Below are positions 22,092 to 33,750 of a DNA stretch of 45,282 nt, one piece after another. This DNA is from Daldinia sp. FL1419 (lineage: Eukaryota > Ascomycota > Sordariomycetes > Xylariales > Hypoxylaceae). The stretch's first letter is position 1; every line of letters starts with the position of its first letter. Location: positions 1 through 45,282 of the forward strand of contig MU623548.1 of assembly GCA_025201765.1 (NCBI GenBank), read 5' to 3'. Position numbers and translations under genes: made by a program. Below the pieces are notes generated by a model. That model saw nothing but the letters and a program-made list of their open reading frames with translations, was not told the DNA's origin and did no database searches.

Positions 22092-23010
22092 ATGTACCCC
22101 ACAAATCAACCAATCAAACTAATTAACCAATCAATTTTTAAAAACCCTCCAATTCAATTATAAATAATTTAACCACAATAATTAAAATTAATTAAAAATT
22201 TAATTAGATATTATTATTAAAAATTAGATCTATTACTTTATAAATTCTTACATTATAACCAAAAATATTATAAATTTTATAGTGTTATTAACCTTGGTGT
22301 TGTTGTTTTGGGGGACCCCCTTCAATAACCTCCTTAAGAGTCTTAGGGTCTATATCCTCTTTTTCAACCCGTATAGCTTTTCCTTTAATTTGAGTAAAAG
22401 GTCTTCTATGTTATAAATGTTTATTTTTGGTTTATTGGTATTTAAAAAGTATATAATTTATTTCTTATAAATTAATTATTTTTTCTTTTAATAGTACTAT
22501 TTTATATAATAATTTATATATAGTTTTATTTAATTTGTTTATAATGGAAATTATATGTGTTAATGAATTAAAATAATGGTTAATAATTTAATTTTTAATG
22601 TAAATAATTTGGTAAATAGTTTTGTTAATGTTTTAAAGTGTTTAGGATATTTAAAATAGATTTGGTAAATTTTCAGAACTTAAGTCTAACAATGGTGTAT
22701 GAGTTATTTTAATAATATTTAATGTTGAAATTATTTTATTAATATTTAATGGTATTAATTTAATAATTTTAAACCCTAATTTAATATTATTTTTAATAAA
22801 TGAGGTTTGAAATGTTTGGTGAAATATTGGGAAAAATTCTTTTTTGCCAATATGTGTAATATTATGATATATTAGATTTTTAATTATTAAATTATTAAAT
22901 TATATAAATGTTTCAATGGTAAAAAAATGGATATATTAAAAGGTTAAAATTTGTAAGATGAATATGTAGGTATATATAAGGTTATAATATTATTATTTTA
23001 GTAATAATTT
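22092..23010 (-). mobile_element. Fot1/pogo-like DNA transposon, one end only
   Basis: At 22,092, after a TA, comes ATGTACCCCACAAATCAACC, followed by CAATCAAACTAATTAACCAATCA. This is the MITE C inverted repeat with a few transitions. Inside lies a minus-strand transposase remnant ending at 22,288, so the preserved end is the 3' end of the element. The other end is absent: repeat D starts at 23,203. The transposase N-terminal half is not recognisable. Confidence 0.75.
22288..22983 (-). pseudogene. Fot1/pogo-type DDE transposase, C-terminal half, decayed
   Basis: Transposases of this Tc1/mariner superfamily branch cut and paste DNA at TA sites. Read on the minus strand, LYIPTYSSYKF*PFNISIF then LPLKHLYN matches the family block L-Y-M-P-x-H-S-S-H-x-L-Q-P-L-D-x-x-x-F-x-P-L-K (about 22,983-22,900). 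After a one-base frame change, THIGKKEFFPIF, then HQTFQTSFIKNNIKLGFK and LIPLNINKIISTLN follow. These fit the family's 'F...GF-ATGL-P-NP--V-S-LN' segment. Next come HTPLLDLSSENLPNLF and a lysine-rich end, VEKEDIDPKTLKEVIEGG, with a stop at 22,288. Six or more stops are all explained by C-to-T changes. The third catalytic Asp lies in the first block and reads N. The catalytic N-terminal part is lost. Confidence 0.85.
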
Positions 23011-23202
23011 TAGAATTTAATTAATATATAACTTTTATAATTATTAATAATTCAAAAGTATTTGGTATTTATAGTATGCACTTTTATATACTTATTAAAA
23101 TATATAATTTATTTTAAAATAATTTTATTTATTATCTAATTATTATTAAAAGGTTTAATTATTTAATTATTAGGGAAAATATTATAATAATATTACAATC
23201 TA

Positions 23203-23560
23203 TGTCTTTCTTATTTCATTAATTGCGTTACAATCTTAATTGACCAATTAGTTCCTAGAGAAATCCCCTGCATTTTTAGATGTTTTCTGTTGTTATATAA
23301 TTATTTTTGGTTGGAAATATATGTAAAGTATTTTAAAAGACCACGAATTTAGTTAACTTTTAAATAATATTAATTATTAATGTTTTTAAATAGGTTTTAA
23401 ATTAATATAATAAATTAAAATGGTTTGGGATTTTTTTTATGTTTCATGTGTGTGTTTGTGGTTTTTTGTGGTGTACAGCTTTTTTAATTAAATAAAAATT
23501 TATATTAATAAAATCCTTTTTAAAATTGTTTAATTAGGATTAATATGTATTATTAATTAC
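23203..23560 (+). repeat. Repeat D, forward copy next to the transposase remnant
   Basis: Starts CTATGTCTTTCTTATTTCAT, contains GACCAATTAGTTCCTAGAG-AAATCCCCTGC, and ends AAAATTGTTTAATTAGG. It matches 13,208-13,560. Confidence 0.75.
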
Positions 23561-24425
23561 TAATTCTTATAGTATAGGAAATTGCAAAAATTTTTATATT
23601 TTTATAAGGTTATTTAATTATTTATAATATTAAATATTTATTAATTTTGTTTAGTTTTGATATTAATTAGGATTAATTTTTATTATTTATTTATTTTATA
23701 TTATAATATAGGAAATTATGAGATAATATGTTAATAAATAATTTTATAAATTTTTAAATATTATTTATAATTTTATTTATAATATAGATTTATAATTTTC
23801 ATTAATTTTTATTAATTTTCATTAATTTATTTATTTTATATTATGGTATAGGAAGTTATGAGATAGTATCCCTCGAGGTGCAAGTGTAACACGGTGGGGG
23901 GCACTAAAAAAGTGCTAGTAGTTTGATTGGTCCAAAAGCTCATATACCACAAAAATAGCCTCACTTAACACTGGAAACACCACTCTAACAACCACAAAAC
24001 ATCTATTTAACATAATAAAACACCTAATTCTAAATCATAAAAATAATAATTAATTTTATTAGATGTGCATTTAATTGTATTTTATTATAGTAATTTTTTC
24101 GGCTTATATTTTTAACGTTTTTATGTAAAAATATCGATAAAAATTTGATACCACAGGTTAGATCTTGTTGCAAGAGTATGCTATGTTAATTTATAAAACT
24201 GATAAATGTTGGTACTTTATGGCACAAGCAAAATTTGATATAAAAACATGTAGCTACATTTTTATAATTTCTGATTGGATATAATTTTTAGTGCCCCCCA
24301 CCGTGTTACACTCGCACCTCGAGGGATATTAATGGATAATTTTGTAAATTTTTAAAAGTTATTTATAAATTTATTTATAATATAGATTTATAAGATTTAT
24401 TAATATTTATTTTAATTTTAGGTTT
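23561..24425. repeat. AT-rich tandem repeat of about 120 bp, one unit carrying a MITE
   Basis: Units recur around the words TATAGGAAATTATGAGATAATA, TAATAAATAATTTTATAAATTTTTAAA and AATATAGATTTATAA (about 23,575, 23,705 and 23,850 plus 24,328). The last unit is split by the 458-bp MITE. Comparison with its neighbour gives the empty site. Confidence 0.65.
23869..24326. mobile_element. MITE G (458 bp, TA target site, nearly unmutated)
   Basis: Terminal inverted repeats of about 41 bp, identical except for one base: TCCCTCGAGGTGCAAGTGTA then ACACGGTGGGGGGCACTAAAA on the left, and GCGAG for GCAAG on the right. TA flanks both sides (23,867-23,868 and 24,327-24,328), so a Tc1/mariner-type mover is likely. 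The interior has no protein. Its ends differ from MITE C, so a second transposase family, not present in the window, must have moved it. Confidence 0.92.
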
Positions 24426-26040
24426 AATTTTTATTATTAGTTTTTATTTATGGTATAAAATATCTAATGAAATATATTAAAAATTAATTATGTAAGTTTA
24501 TAATTAATATCTTTTTTTTATATTTTTAAAGATTAATGTTGATTATTAATGGAAATTTGAAATTGTATTTTCAAAATTGAAGATCTTAATAATCTATAAT
24601 TAAGAATAGGTAAGGATAGTAAATTTATTTTTATTTTTAATTGGTATAAATAGGATAGTTATAGAAATTGTTAAGTACCTTTTATAATTGTATTATTAAA
24701 AAAGATTATTATTATAAAAAATAATATAATTTTATAATTTAATATAAAATGTTTATTATTTATTTTTTTATTATATTTTTAAAGTTAATAATTATTTTAA
24801 AAATTTCATTAATATTAATTAAAAAATTTTGAACTTTTAATATTAAAATTAGTTTTTATGTTTTTAGTATATTATTTTTATTTATGTTTTTAAAATGTTC
24901 CTTTAATATACCTATGGTTTTAAAAATATGATTTTATTTTGTATGAATTTTTTATTAAAGTTTGATAAGAAATATTGGGTTTGTATGTGAATGAAATTGC
25001 ATAAGCTTGTTAGGGTTTTGGTGGATGATTTTATTTGTTTTAATTATAAAAGTCTTATGTTTAAAAAAGGGGATTTATAATGTAAATATTATTCTGTTTG
25101 AGATCTTATTGTTTTTAAAGTTTTTGAATTATGTTTGTGTAGTATGGTTCTTAAATTATATAAATCTTTTTTAAATATATTTTTGTAAATAATAATGTTA
25201 ATTAGATAAATCCTTTAAGGTATAAAGGATAGTAATTAAAATTATTTAGTTTTTAATATAAATTTTAATTTATAATTTTTTTTAATATTATAAATTTAAA
25301 AATAATAAGGTTATAATTAAGTTTTTTTTCTTAGATGGTGCTACCTCCCTTTTAAAATTGGTAATTAAATTATAAAACATTTTTAATTATTAAAAATATA
25401 AATTTATAAATTAGATTAATATTGATTGTAAATTATTTATTCTATTTAAGATTAAATGAAATTATTTTAAAAATAATTTAATAAATAATGGTGATAAGGG
25501 TTTTATAAAAGGTTCTGATATTGATCCATCTTTTTCCAACCTTATTATTAAATAAAAGCCTTAATTACCAGTACTTTATTCCAAGAAATGAAAGATTGGT
25601 AAAGATAAATAAATCATTGGATTTTTTATTTAATATAATTTTATAAATAATTTTAATAATAATAAATTGGAAATAGTTTTTACTCTTAATTTTTTTAAAA
25701 TGAATATAATAGAAAACGAAAAGTAAAGATAAATAAATTATTAATATTTTTTTTATATTTTATAATAAATGTATAAATATGTAAATATATGGATATTAAT
25801 TTATAAATATTAAAATTATTTTTTAAAAAAGCTTTATTATTAATACCCTTTTTAAAAAATTATTATTTTTTAATAGATATTCTTATTTTTGTAAAAATAT
25901 ATATTAAATATAAAAAAATTTAAAATCTTTTTACATATATATAAATCTTAATATTGGTTTTTTTTTATGAGATATGTTAACCATATTGTGTTTTAAAATA
26001 GTGCCAATTATTAGATGAATTTAATTTAAATATAGTAAAT
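24426..26040. other. AT-rich stretch, no recognisable element
   Basis: No repeat partner in the window and no long frame. On the minus strand from about 25,150 to 24,890 two frames have few stops (for example HNSKTLKTIRSQTE, LKQIKSSTKTLTSLCNF), which could be an old coding piece. I recognise no family. CTACCTCCC (about 25,340) and CCATCTTTTTCCAACCTTATT (25,525) are rare C-rich islands. Confidence 0.35.
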
Positions 26041-26080
26041 ATTTTTAAAAAAGTTTAAATTGAGATGTTGGTTCTTGTAA

Positions 26081-26635
26081 GATGAGGTTATCCTCCTAAA
26101 AGGTTAATAATATTAAAAGATTATTTAAAATTGTCCATATTTATTTAATTATATAAAATCTGTAAATAATAATAATTAAAGTATCTTACTAAATGAAATT
26201 ATTTTTTTAAAAGGTTAATAATATTAGAAAATTATTTAAAGATTCTTATACACATTTAATTATATAAAATTTCTGAATAATAATAATTAAGATTTTTTAC
26301 CAGATAAGGTTATTCTGTTAAAAGGCTAATAATATTAGAAAACTATTTAGAGATTCCTATACCTATTTAATGACGTAAAGTTCCTGAATAATAACAATTG
26401 AGATCTCTTGCCAGATAAGGTTATCCTACTAGAAGGCCAGTAATATTAGAAGATTATTATAAATTTCCTGTATTTGTTTAACCATATAAAACCCTTAAAT
26501 AATAGTAATTAAGGCCTTTTATTAGATGAGGTTGCCTTGTTAGAAAATTAATGGTATTTATAACTAATTAATTATATAAAGGTTATAATTAATAAGAATT
26601 AAAATTTCTTATATAATATTTATTTTAATTATTAA
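26081..26635 (+). repeat. 111-bp tandem repeat, in frame over 37 codons
   Basis: Units start at 26,081, 26,192, 26,303, 26,414 and 26,525, exactly 111 bp apart. The last unit is shortened. In the + frame each reads like DKVILLKG, then a Q/stop-rich stretch, FLYLFN, and LNNNN followed by DLLP. Nearly all stops fall where CAA, CAG or CGA (GGC-TAA-TAA-TAT-TAG) would become TAA, TAG or TGA by C-to-T change. An exact multiple of three without indels in heavily diverged units fits a decayed repeat protein, but a plain 111-bp satellite cannot be excluded. The third and fourth units keep the most C. I do not recognise the repeat family. Confidence 0.6.
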
Positions 26636-27085
26636 AAAATGGTTCTTTAATAATTGAAATTTATAATAGTAAGGTTATAGATAAATAATATAATATATAT
26701 ACTATATTATATTAGTTAATTAAATAATTAGGCAATAAAATAGGGGAAATTGAAATTTATAATTTATATTATAAGAATAAAGATACTAATTTAATAGAAA
26801 TTAATAAATTATTTAAATTTTTATAATTATTATTTATTAAGATTAATCTTAAAATTAAATCATTTAAAAAAAATATTTAATATTATAATTTAATATTTAT
26901 TTTTATTTTTATATATTTTAAGCCTATTAATTATTTTAATAATAATATAAGATTAAATTACTTTTAAATATAAAGAATTTTATATTATTAAATTAATTCA
27001 ATAAATATAGTATTAAATAAAGAAATTATGATATATTTAATTATATTTTTATAACTTATTAATAATTTTTTAATATTAAATAATA
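26636..27085. other. AT-rich stretch before the hAT-like element
   Basis: Almost pure A/T. No frame, repeat or inverted structure can be supported. Confidence 0.4.
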
Positions 27086-27093
27086 ATAAATAA

Positions 27094-27718
27094 GAGCAAC
27101 ACTAGTCGGGCAGTAGGGGGCGTGATATTCGGGCAGTAGCCACAAAAGAAGTGGGGTCCCTAAGGGGTACGTACTTTTCAATACATACTTCCTGGTATTT
27201 TTTTGTACCTCCTTGGGATTTTAATTCTTTAAAGAAAATAAATAGGAATTCTAATAACTCTTGCAGGATATGCTCTACACTTTAACTACTTAACCTATAA
27301 CAACCAAAGGCTGTATGAGCTCGAAGATGTAAGGTGACTATATTTTGATAGAAGTATTGATATGATTAAATAGATGAATTGCTATATATAATTATTTTAT
27401 AATGGTAGTGCGTACGATGAGGTTATAGGTCCAAAAACATATATATTATTTATATAAAACTATATGGAAACGATCTTTAAAGAACTATCTATGATTTAAA
27501 TTGATCAAATAAGAAAGTAATTCTTAAAGGCCTATTAAAGTCCTTCAAAATAATTCTTATTACATATTCCTATTACATATTAAATTAAGAGGATTCACTT
27601 TTGATACAAAAGACTATTATTAAAATTATATATAAAAGTACGTACCTATGGTACACCTCATAAATTATATGGCTACTGCCCAAATATCACACCCCCTACT
27701 GCCCAACTAGTGTTGCTC
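27094..27718. mobile_element. hAT-like non-autonomous element (625 bp) carrying satellite B' sequence
   Basis: Inverted repeats of 49 bp. The left starts GAGCAACACTAGTCGGGCAG, the right (reversed) starts GAGCAACACTAGTTGGGCAG. Each holds two direct copies of GGGCAGTAG split by a GGCGTGATATT-type spacer. The 8-bp ATAAATAA is duplicated exactly at 27,086-27,093 and 27,719-27,726, the length expected for hAT-type insertion. The interior 27,240-27,545 is a B' unit (CTCTTGCAGGATATGCTC, GTAGTGCGTACGATGAGG). No transposase is present. The ends are GC-rich and barely mutated. The first bases do not match the usual hAT CAG start, so family assignment rests on the 8-bp duplication. Confidence 0.85.
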
Positions 27719-27726
27719 ATAAATAA

Positions 27727-29239
27727 TAATAATTTAGATGCAAATATCCTGGTATAGTTATTTAAAAAAATTTATAAGAAAAATCCTGATATGGAAAAAT
27801 ATGTTATTATTTAGAAACAATTATAAGATATTATATATTAATTAAAAGAAAGTGGGATTAATTAGGTTTAAATTAAAATGATTTTAAAATTAAAATTAAA
27901 TTTTATTGTTGAAGAAGATATTAATTAAAAATAAGAGAATCTTATAATAATAAATAATGTCATTAGAATTATTCTAAATGTGTCTAATATAAGATAGTGA
28001 TGGAAAGAAATTATTTTAATTAAATAAGATATTTTAGGTTTTTTTATATATTTTTATATAAGAATCCTGGTTATTTACCTATTTTATATATCCTTTTTTT
28101 ATTTTTTAATGTGGTTGTATGGAGGGATTAAATAGAATTTAATAATATTTATTAATAAAACTAATTATAAAAAAATAAATTTAATATTATGATAATATTT
28201 TTGATTTTATTTTTATAATTATTATCAATAAGAATTAATATTTTTTTATTTTCAAATAATTCTTTTAATAATATTTAAGTAATATTTAGGTTATAATAAA
28301 AATTTATTTTAATTAATTATAATATAAATAAAATAATTTTTATAAAACTTTTAAAAATGACTTTAATAATGTGATATCAATTAAAGATATTAATATGTTA
28401 TTAATTAAATATATTATTTACTTATTAATGATATTTATGGTTTTAAAAAGATTTATATTTTATTATTATTAAAATTTAATAATTATAATTTATAAATTTA
28501 ATTATTTAATATTATTTATTATTTTTATAATAAATCTAAATTAATTAGAAATTAAAAAGGAGTTTTTTCTAGAATAAATTATAAATAGTTAGTCCAATGT
28601 TAATATAAAAATCTTTAATTAAAAATGTACAATATTCTTAAAAAATATAAAATTATAATTATATTTTAGAATATATATAGGATTAATATGGATTATTAAA
28701 TATTAAAAACAAAATTTATTATATATATATTATTTAATCTTTTTGATAAACATTAATTATAACGTTTATTTATAATTAATATATAATAATAAAATAGTTT
28801 ATATAGAAGTGCTTGGGTTAGATATTAACTTGGATAATATTTTATAAAAGGTAATATTTTTAAATATAATATATAGGTCTTGTAGGTAAAGTAGGTTAAA
28901 CTTTTTGTATATAATTAAAAACATTTATTTTAAGAATTTTTTAAAATTATTTTATATTAAAGTAATAATAAATCTTAATAATTATCTAATTTATAAATAA
29001 AGGTTTACAATTAAAACCTCCAATAATAATTTAAAGTTACAAATGTTTAATAATAATTAAATAATCTTATATAACCCTTATTTAAATTAAAAATATTAAA
29101 TTTATATTAATATAAAAATATATATTTCAATTAAAATTATTAAATATATTTATAAATATATTTATAAAAATAATAATAAAATTATTGGATATTTATAAAG
29201 AAAAAAATATAAATTAATCCCAACCAATAAATCTGAAAT
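27727..29239. other. AT-rich stretch, no recognisable element
   Basis: About 1.5 kb of A/T-rich sequence. It includes a few words with G (GTGCTTGGGTTAGATATTAAC at about 28,810; GGTCTTGTAGGTAAAGTAGG at about 28,877) but no frame over 50 codons, no partner repeat and no inverted ends. It may be a transposon beyond recognition. Confidence 0.4.
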
Positions 29240-29252
29240 TATAATAAAATTA

Positions 29253-30439
29253 TTTATTTATTTATTTATTATTATCCTAATTTACCTAGAATATATTATA
29301 GGTATCTGATCCATCTTTTAATATTTATTCCAGGTAGGAACTACGTTCTAGAGAAAACCTACTTACTATTTATCCAATTAAATTACATTATTATAATTTT
29401 GACTTTATCTTATATTTTTATTAAAATTTACTTTTTAATAAAAATAATTAAATTTTAATATAAAAAAACATTTTATATATTATAATATCTAAATTTTATA
29501 AAATGATATAGTAGTAGCTTAAATATAAGGTAATAATAAAGTTTAAAATAATTTTATTATTTTTTTTATTAAATAATAAAAATATTATTATATTATAAAA
29601 AAATTATTCTAAGAGAAAATTAAAATATATATAATTTGTATAAAGTATAAATATATATAAATAATTTTATATTATTATAAAAAATTATTATTCATTTTTA
29701 TTTTTATAATTCTTTTTTAATATTATAATATTATATTTATTTTTTAAAATGGTTTAAAATAGTACTATTAATTTATAACTTTTTCCAATTAATTTTAATT
29801 TTTTTTATATATTTTATTTACACTTTACAATATTATAATATAATATTATTATATTTATTACATTTATAATCCAATACTACCTTGAAAAACTTATTTTGTT
29901 TTTATATATATATTATATTAAATAAAAGAAAATTTATGTATTTATAGGTGTTCTAATATCTCTTCAATTTTATTTTGTTACTAACCTTCTTTAAATATTT
30001 TGAACCTTTTATTAAAAATTATTATAATATTTTAAATCTAATATAATATTTTAATATTATATTATATTGAAATTATAATCCCAATATAATTATATACTAT
30101 AAGAATAATTTATTCATTAAAGATAAAAAATTACATAAAAAATGTAATTATATCTTTCTAATATAATTTTAGAAGTTAATTATTAAAATTTTATTATAAC
30201 TTTTTTAAAATTTTTAAACCTTTAAGAAATTTATTAAGAAATTATTAATAATATTTAATAATTATTTTTATTATATTTAATCCCTTATTTATAAGATCTA
30301 TAATTTTTATATGTTCTAACAATCCCAGGAAAATTATTTATTTTAGCGTCACCAATGTTGTAATTATTCCGCAATATAACCCTGCTCCATATCCATTCCG
30401 TTAATATTTATTAACTGCAATATAAGATTTACAGGGGAA
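29253..30439 (-). mobile_element. 5'-truncated LINE copy with 13-bp target duplication
   Basis: Reversed tail from 29,253, then CCTAATTTACCTAGAATATA and the 3' region up to GATTTACAGGGGAA. TATAATAAAATTA is present at both sides (29,240-29,252 and 30,440-30,452). The inner end (30,296-30,438: TCTAACAATCCCAGG, TAGCGTCACCAATG, CCTGCTCCATATCCATTCCG) is much less mutated than the rest of the copy. Confidence 0.9.
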
Positions 30440-30464
30440 TATAATAAAATTAATAAATATTTAT

Positions 30465-31790
30465 TTAGGATAAAGTTTGATATATTATATTGAAATTCTT
30501 TTAATAAATTATTATATGAAATTAATAAAAAATTAATAAAAAATTAATAAAAAATTAATAAAAAGTTAATAATAATTGATAAATTAATAGAAATTAATTA
30601 GAATTAATAAGGTAGTTAATAAATTAATAAAAAGTAAAAAAAAATATATTAAAAATTTAAAATTTAAAAAAATATTTATAATTAAATATATTTTTTTTAT
30701 TAGTAAAAATTTAAATTAATTAAGCAAAAAAACAATTTTAAGGGTTTATTTATATTAAATATAAGCTTTAATAACTTTTGCAAGATATACCTTAACCTTA
30801 TATTTTTATTGTACAAATCTTTATGGAAAAATTAATAATTCTATATTTAAGAACTTAAGTTAATCAAATAAAAATTAATATTTAAGGGTTTATAAATTAA
30901 ACAGGAATTTTAATTAAATAGGAACTTTAATAACTCCTACAGAATATACCCTGCACTTTATTGTATGGATTTTTATCAAAAATTAACAATTTTATATTTA
31001 AGAATTTAAATTAATCAAACAGAAAAATTTTTTTTATGGGGTTATTTATATTAAATATAAACTTTAATAATTTTTGTAAGATATACCCTAACCTTACACT
31101 TTTATTATATAAAATTTTATAATTTTAAAATTAACAATTTCATTCTTAAAAACTTAAGCTAATCAAATAGGAAAACAATTTTTAGAGGTTTATTTATGTT
31201 GAACAGGAGTTTTAATTAAATAGGAGTTTTTGTAAGATATGCCTTAATTCTACAGTTTTATTGTACAAAACTTTATGGAAAATTAACAATTTTATGCTTA
31301 AGAATTTGAGTTGATTAAATAAAAAAACAATTTTTAAGGAGTTTTAATAGTTCCTACAAAATATGCCTTGCAATTTTATCGTACAAAACTCTATTAAAAA
31401 TTAATAATTTTATGCTTAAAAATTTAAATTAATTAAATTAAAATTAATATTTAAGGGTTTATATATTAAATATAAGTTTTAATTGAATAGGAATTTTAAT
31501 TGAATAGGAGTTCTTGTAAAACATGCCCTACATTTTTATCGTACAAATTTTTATAAAAAATTAATAATTTTATATTTAAAAATTTAAGAATTTAAGTTGA
31601 TTAGATAAGACAATAATTTTTAAGGGCTTATTTATGTTAAATATAAGTTTTAATAGTTCCTGCAAAATATGTCCTATAATTTTATTATATAAATTTTTAT
31701 TACAAATTAATAATTTTATATTTAAAAGTTTAAGTTGATTAAATAAAGAAATAATTTTTAAAGGCTTATGCTTAAATCTACCTTATTTAT
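30465..31790 (+). repeat. Repeat B, forward copy with near-complete C-to-T change
   Basis: Its head reads TTAGGATAAAGTTTGATA where other copies read CCAGGACGAAGTCCGGTG. Reversed G-to-A is far rarer, so one strand was hit. Minisatellite (30,515-30,620) and about eight units follow (GCAAGATATACCTTAACC, TTGTACAAATCTTTATGG). Confidence 0.8.
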
Positions 31791-31849
31791 AACCTAATTA
31801 TATTTTAATTATATTTTAAATAAATTTTTATTATATTTAATCATATTTA

Positions 31850-32990
31850 TCCAGGACGAAGTCCGGTGTATTATACTGAAACTTTCCAATAAATTACTAT
31901 GTGAAATTGATAAGAAATTAATAAGAAATTGATAAGAAATTGGTAATAATTGATAAGAGCTGATAAGAGCTGATAAGAGCTAATAAGAGCTGATAAGGGG
32001 TAAAAAAAACACATTAAAAATTTAAAGTTTAAGAAAACGTTTATGATTGGGTGTATCCTTATTTGAGCTGATCAGATAAGAAATAATTTATTTATATTGA
32101 ATTTAAGCTTTAATAGCTCTTGTAAGATATGCCCTAATCCTATACTTTTATCGTACAAAATTCTATAGTTTTAAAAATTAATAATTTTATCCTTGAGAAC
32201 TTAAATTGATCAAATAGGAAAACAACTTCTGGAGGTTTATTTATGTTAAATAGGAGCTCTAATTGAACAAGAGCTCTAATTGAACAGGGGCTCCTGCAGG
32301 ATATGCCCTGCAGTTTTATCGTACGAAGCTCTATGGAAAACTGACAATTACATATATGCTTGAGAACTTGAGAACTTGAGCTGATCAGACAGGAAAACAA
32401 CTTCTGGAGGTTTATTTATGTTGAACGGGAGCTCTAATCGAACAAGAGCTCTAATAGCTCCTGCAGGATATGCCTTTCAGTTTTATCGTACAAATTTCTA
32501 TAGAAAATTGACAATTTTATATTTGAAAGCTTAAATTGATTAGATAGGAAAACAACTCTTGAAGGCTTATTTACATATTACATAACCTGTAAAAACCTTA
32601 ATTAGAAGGATTAGATTGGCGGACTTCGTCTTGGCCTTATCACCCTAATTTATTGTTATAGAAAAATTAATGATTTTATGTTTGAGAACTTGAGCTAATC
32701 AGATAAGAAAACAATTCTTGAAGGCTTATTTACGTATCAAAAAGCCTATTGAAACCTTAGAAGGGTTGGCTCTATGGAGCCTAATAAGGTCTTGCAGCTT
32801 CAATTACGTAATTATACTATTCAATTATGTAATTACGTTATTCAATTATGTAATTACGCTATAGCCTTCTGTAAACCCCCCCCCTTTTTTTTTTAAAAAA
32901 AAGAAAGAAACTTATATAATTGGGGAGACTCAGTTATAAAAATAATTGAAAAAGAAATTTAATTAAAAATATGAGAATAATTTTAAATAT
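31850..32990 (+). repeat. Repeat B, forward copy, well preserved
   Basis: Head CCAGGACGAAGTCCGGTGTA at about 31,851, minisatellite to 31,995, about five units, inverted head motif GGACTTCGTCTTGG (about 32,621-32,634), three ATTATGTAATTACG-type palindromes (32,800-32,865), C-tract (about 32,876), GGGGAGACTCAG (32,924) and a GAATAATTTTA end at about 32,985. The minus-strand frame at 32,140-32,400 is a shadow of two units. Confidence 0.8.
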
Positions 32991-33422
32991 TAATTATACC
33001 TTATATAAAATATATTAAAAATAATATAAATTTATTAAATCTTTTGTTTTAATAATTGATTTAAAGGAGTAGTATTTTTTGGAATTTGTAGTATAAATAT
33101 AAGAGATTTTAAATTTGGATTTATTCTTAGATTAACTGCCTAATTTAGATGATGGTTATTCTGGAGCGGATGCGGGATCCTAAAAGGAAATAATATCTTA
33201 TAAAAAGATAAGATTTTTAATAATAAATTACTTAAATTTTAAATATAAATTTAAATAATAAGATTTTTTTATTAATATATTTATTTATTAACAAAAACCA
33301 AATTTTTTATAAAAAAATTCTAAATTATTTAAAAGATTATTATAAGGAATAAATAAAAAATATAAATTAAAATTATAATTATTAAATTTAATATTATTAT
33401 TAAAATATTTCATTTAATTTAT
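32991..33422. other. AT-rich stretch with one G-rich island
   Basis: Around 33,135-33,190 a better-preserved piece reads ATGATGGTTATTCTGGAGCG then GATGCGGGATCCTAAAAGG. One frame gives MMVILERMRDPKRK followed by a stop, which looks like a protein C-terminus but is too short to assign. The remainder is plain A/T. Confidence 0.35.
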
Positions 33423-33750
33423 TTAAATAAAATATTTAAGATTATTAATATTATTATTAATATTATTAATATTATTATTAAGATTATTAATGTTATTATT
33501 AAAATTATTAATATTATTATTAAGATTATTAAAATTAAAATTATTAATATTAAGGGTATTATTATTTTTATTAATAATATTTTTAATTAAATTATTATTG
33601 GTAATATTTTTAATAAAATTATCTTTATTAAGATTATTAATATTCATAATTTCTAAATTTTTAATTTTTATAATATTAAGGTTGTTAAGATTATGTTTTT
33701 TATTAGTAATTTTTTGGGTTTTTATGTTTATTATTTTTAAAATTAATTAA
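33423..33750. repeat. Low-complexity ATT/AAT repeat
   Basis: Imperfect TTATTAATATTATTATTAA repeats give an Asn/Ile frame on the minus strand (33,423-33,647) and a Leu/Ile frame on the plus strand (33,490-33,750). Both follow from the repeat and are not genes. Confidence 0.85.

Noticed and set aside
32140..32400. 86-residue minus-strand frame
   Set aside because: It is a chance opening across two B units; sibling copies are full of stops in this frame.
31850..32640. CCAGGACGAAGTCC and its inverse 780-1,160 bp apart, considered as terminal inverted repeats of a DNA transposon
   Set aside because: The repeat continues with the same modules beyond the inner motif in every copy, and no target duplication fits those two points.
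33423..33750. Asn-rich and Leu-rich frames on opposite strands
   Set aside because: Both are read from the same ATT/AAT simple repeat.
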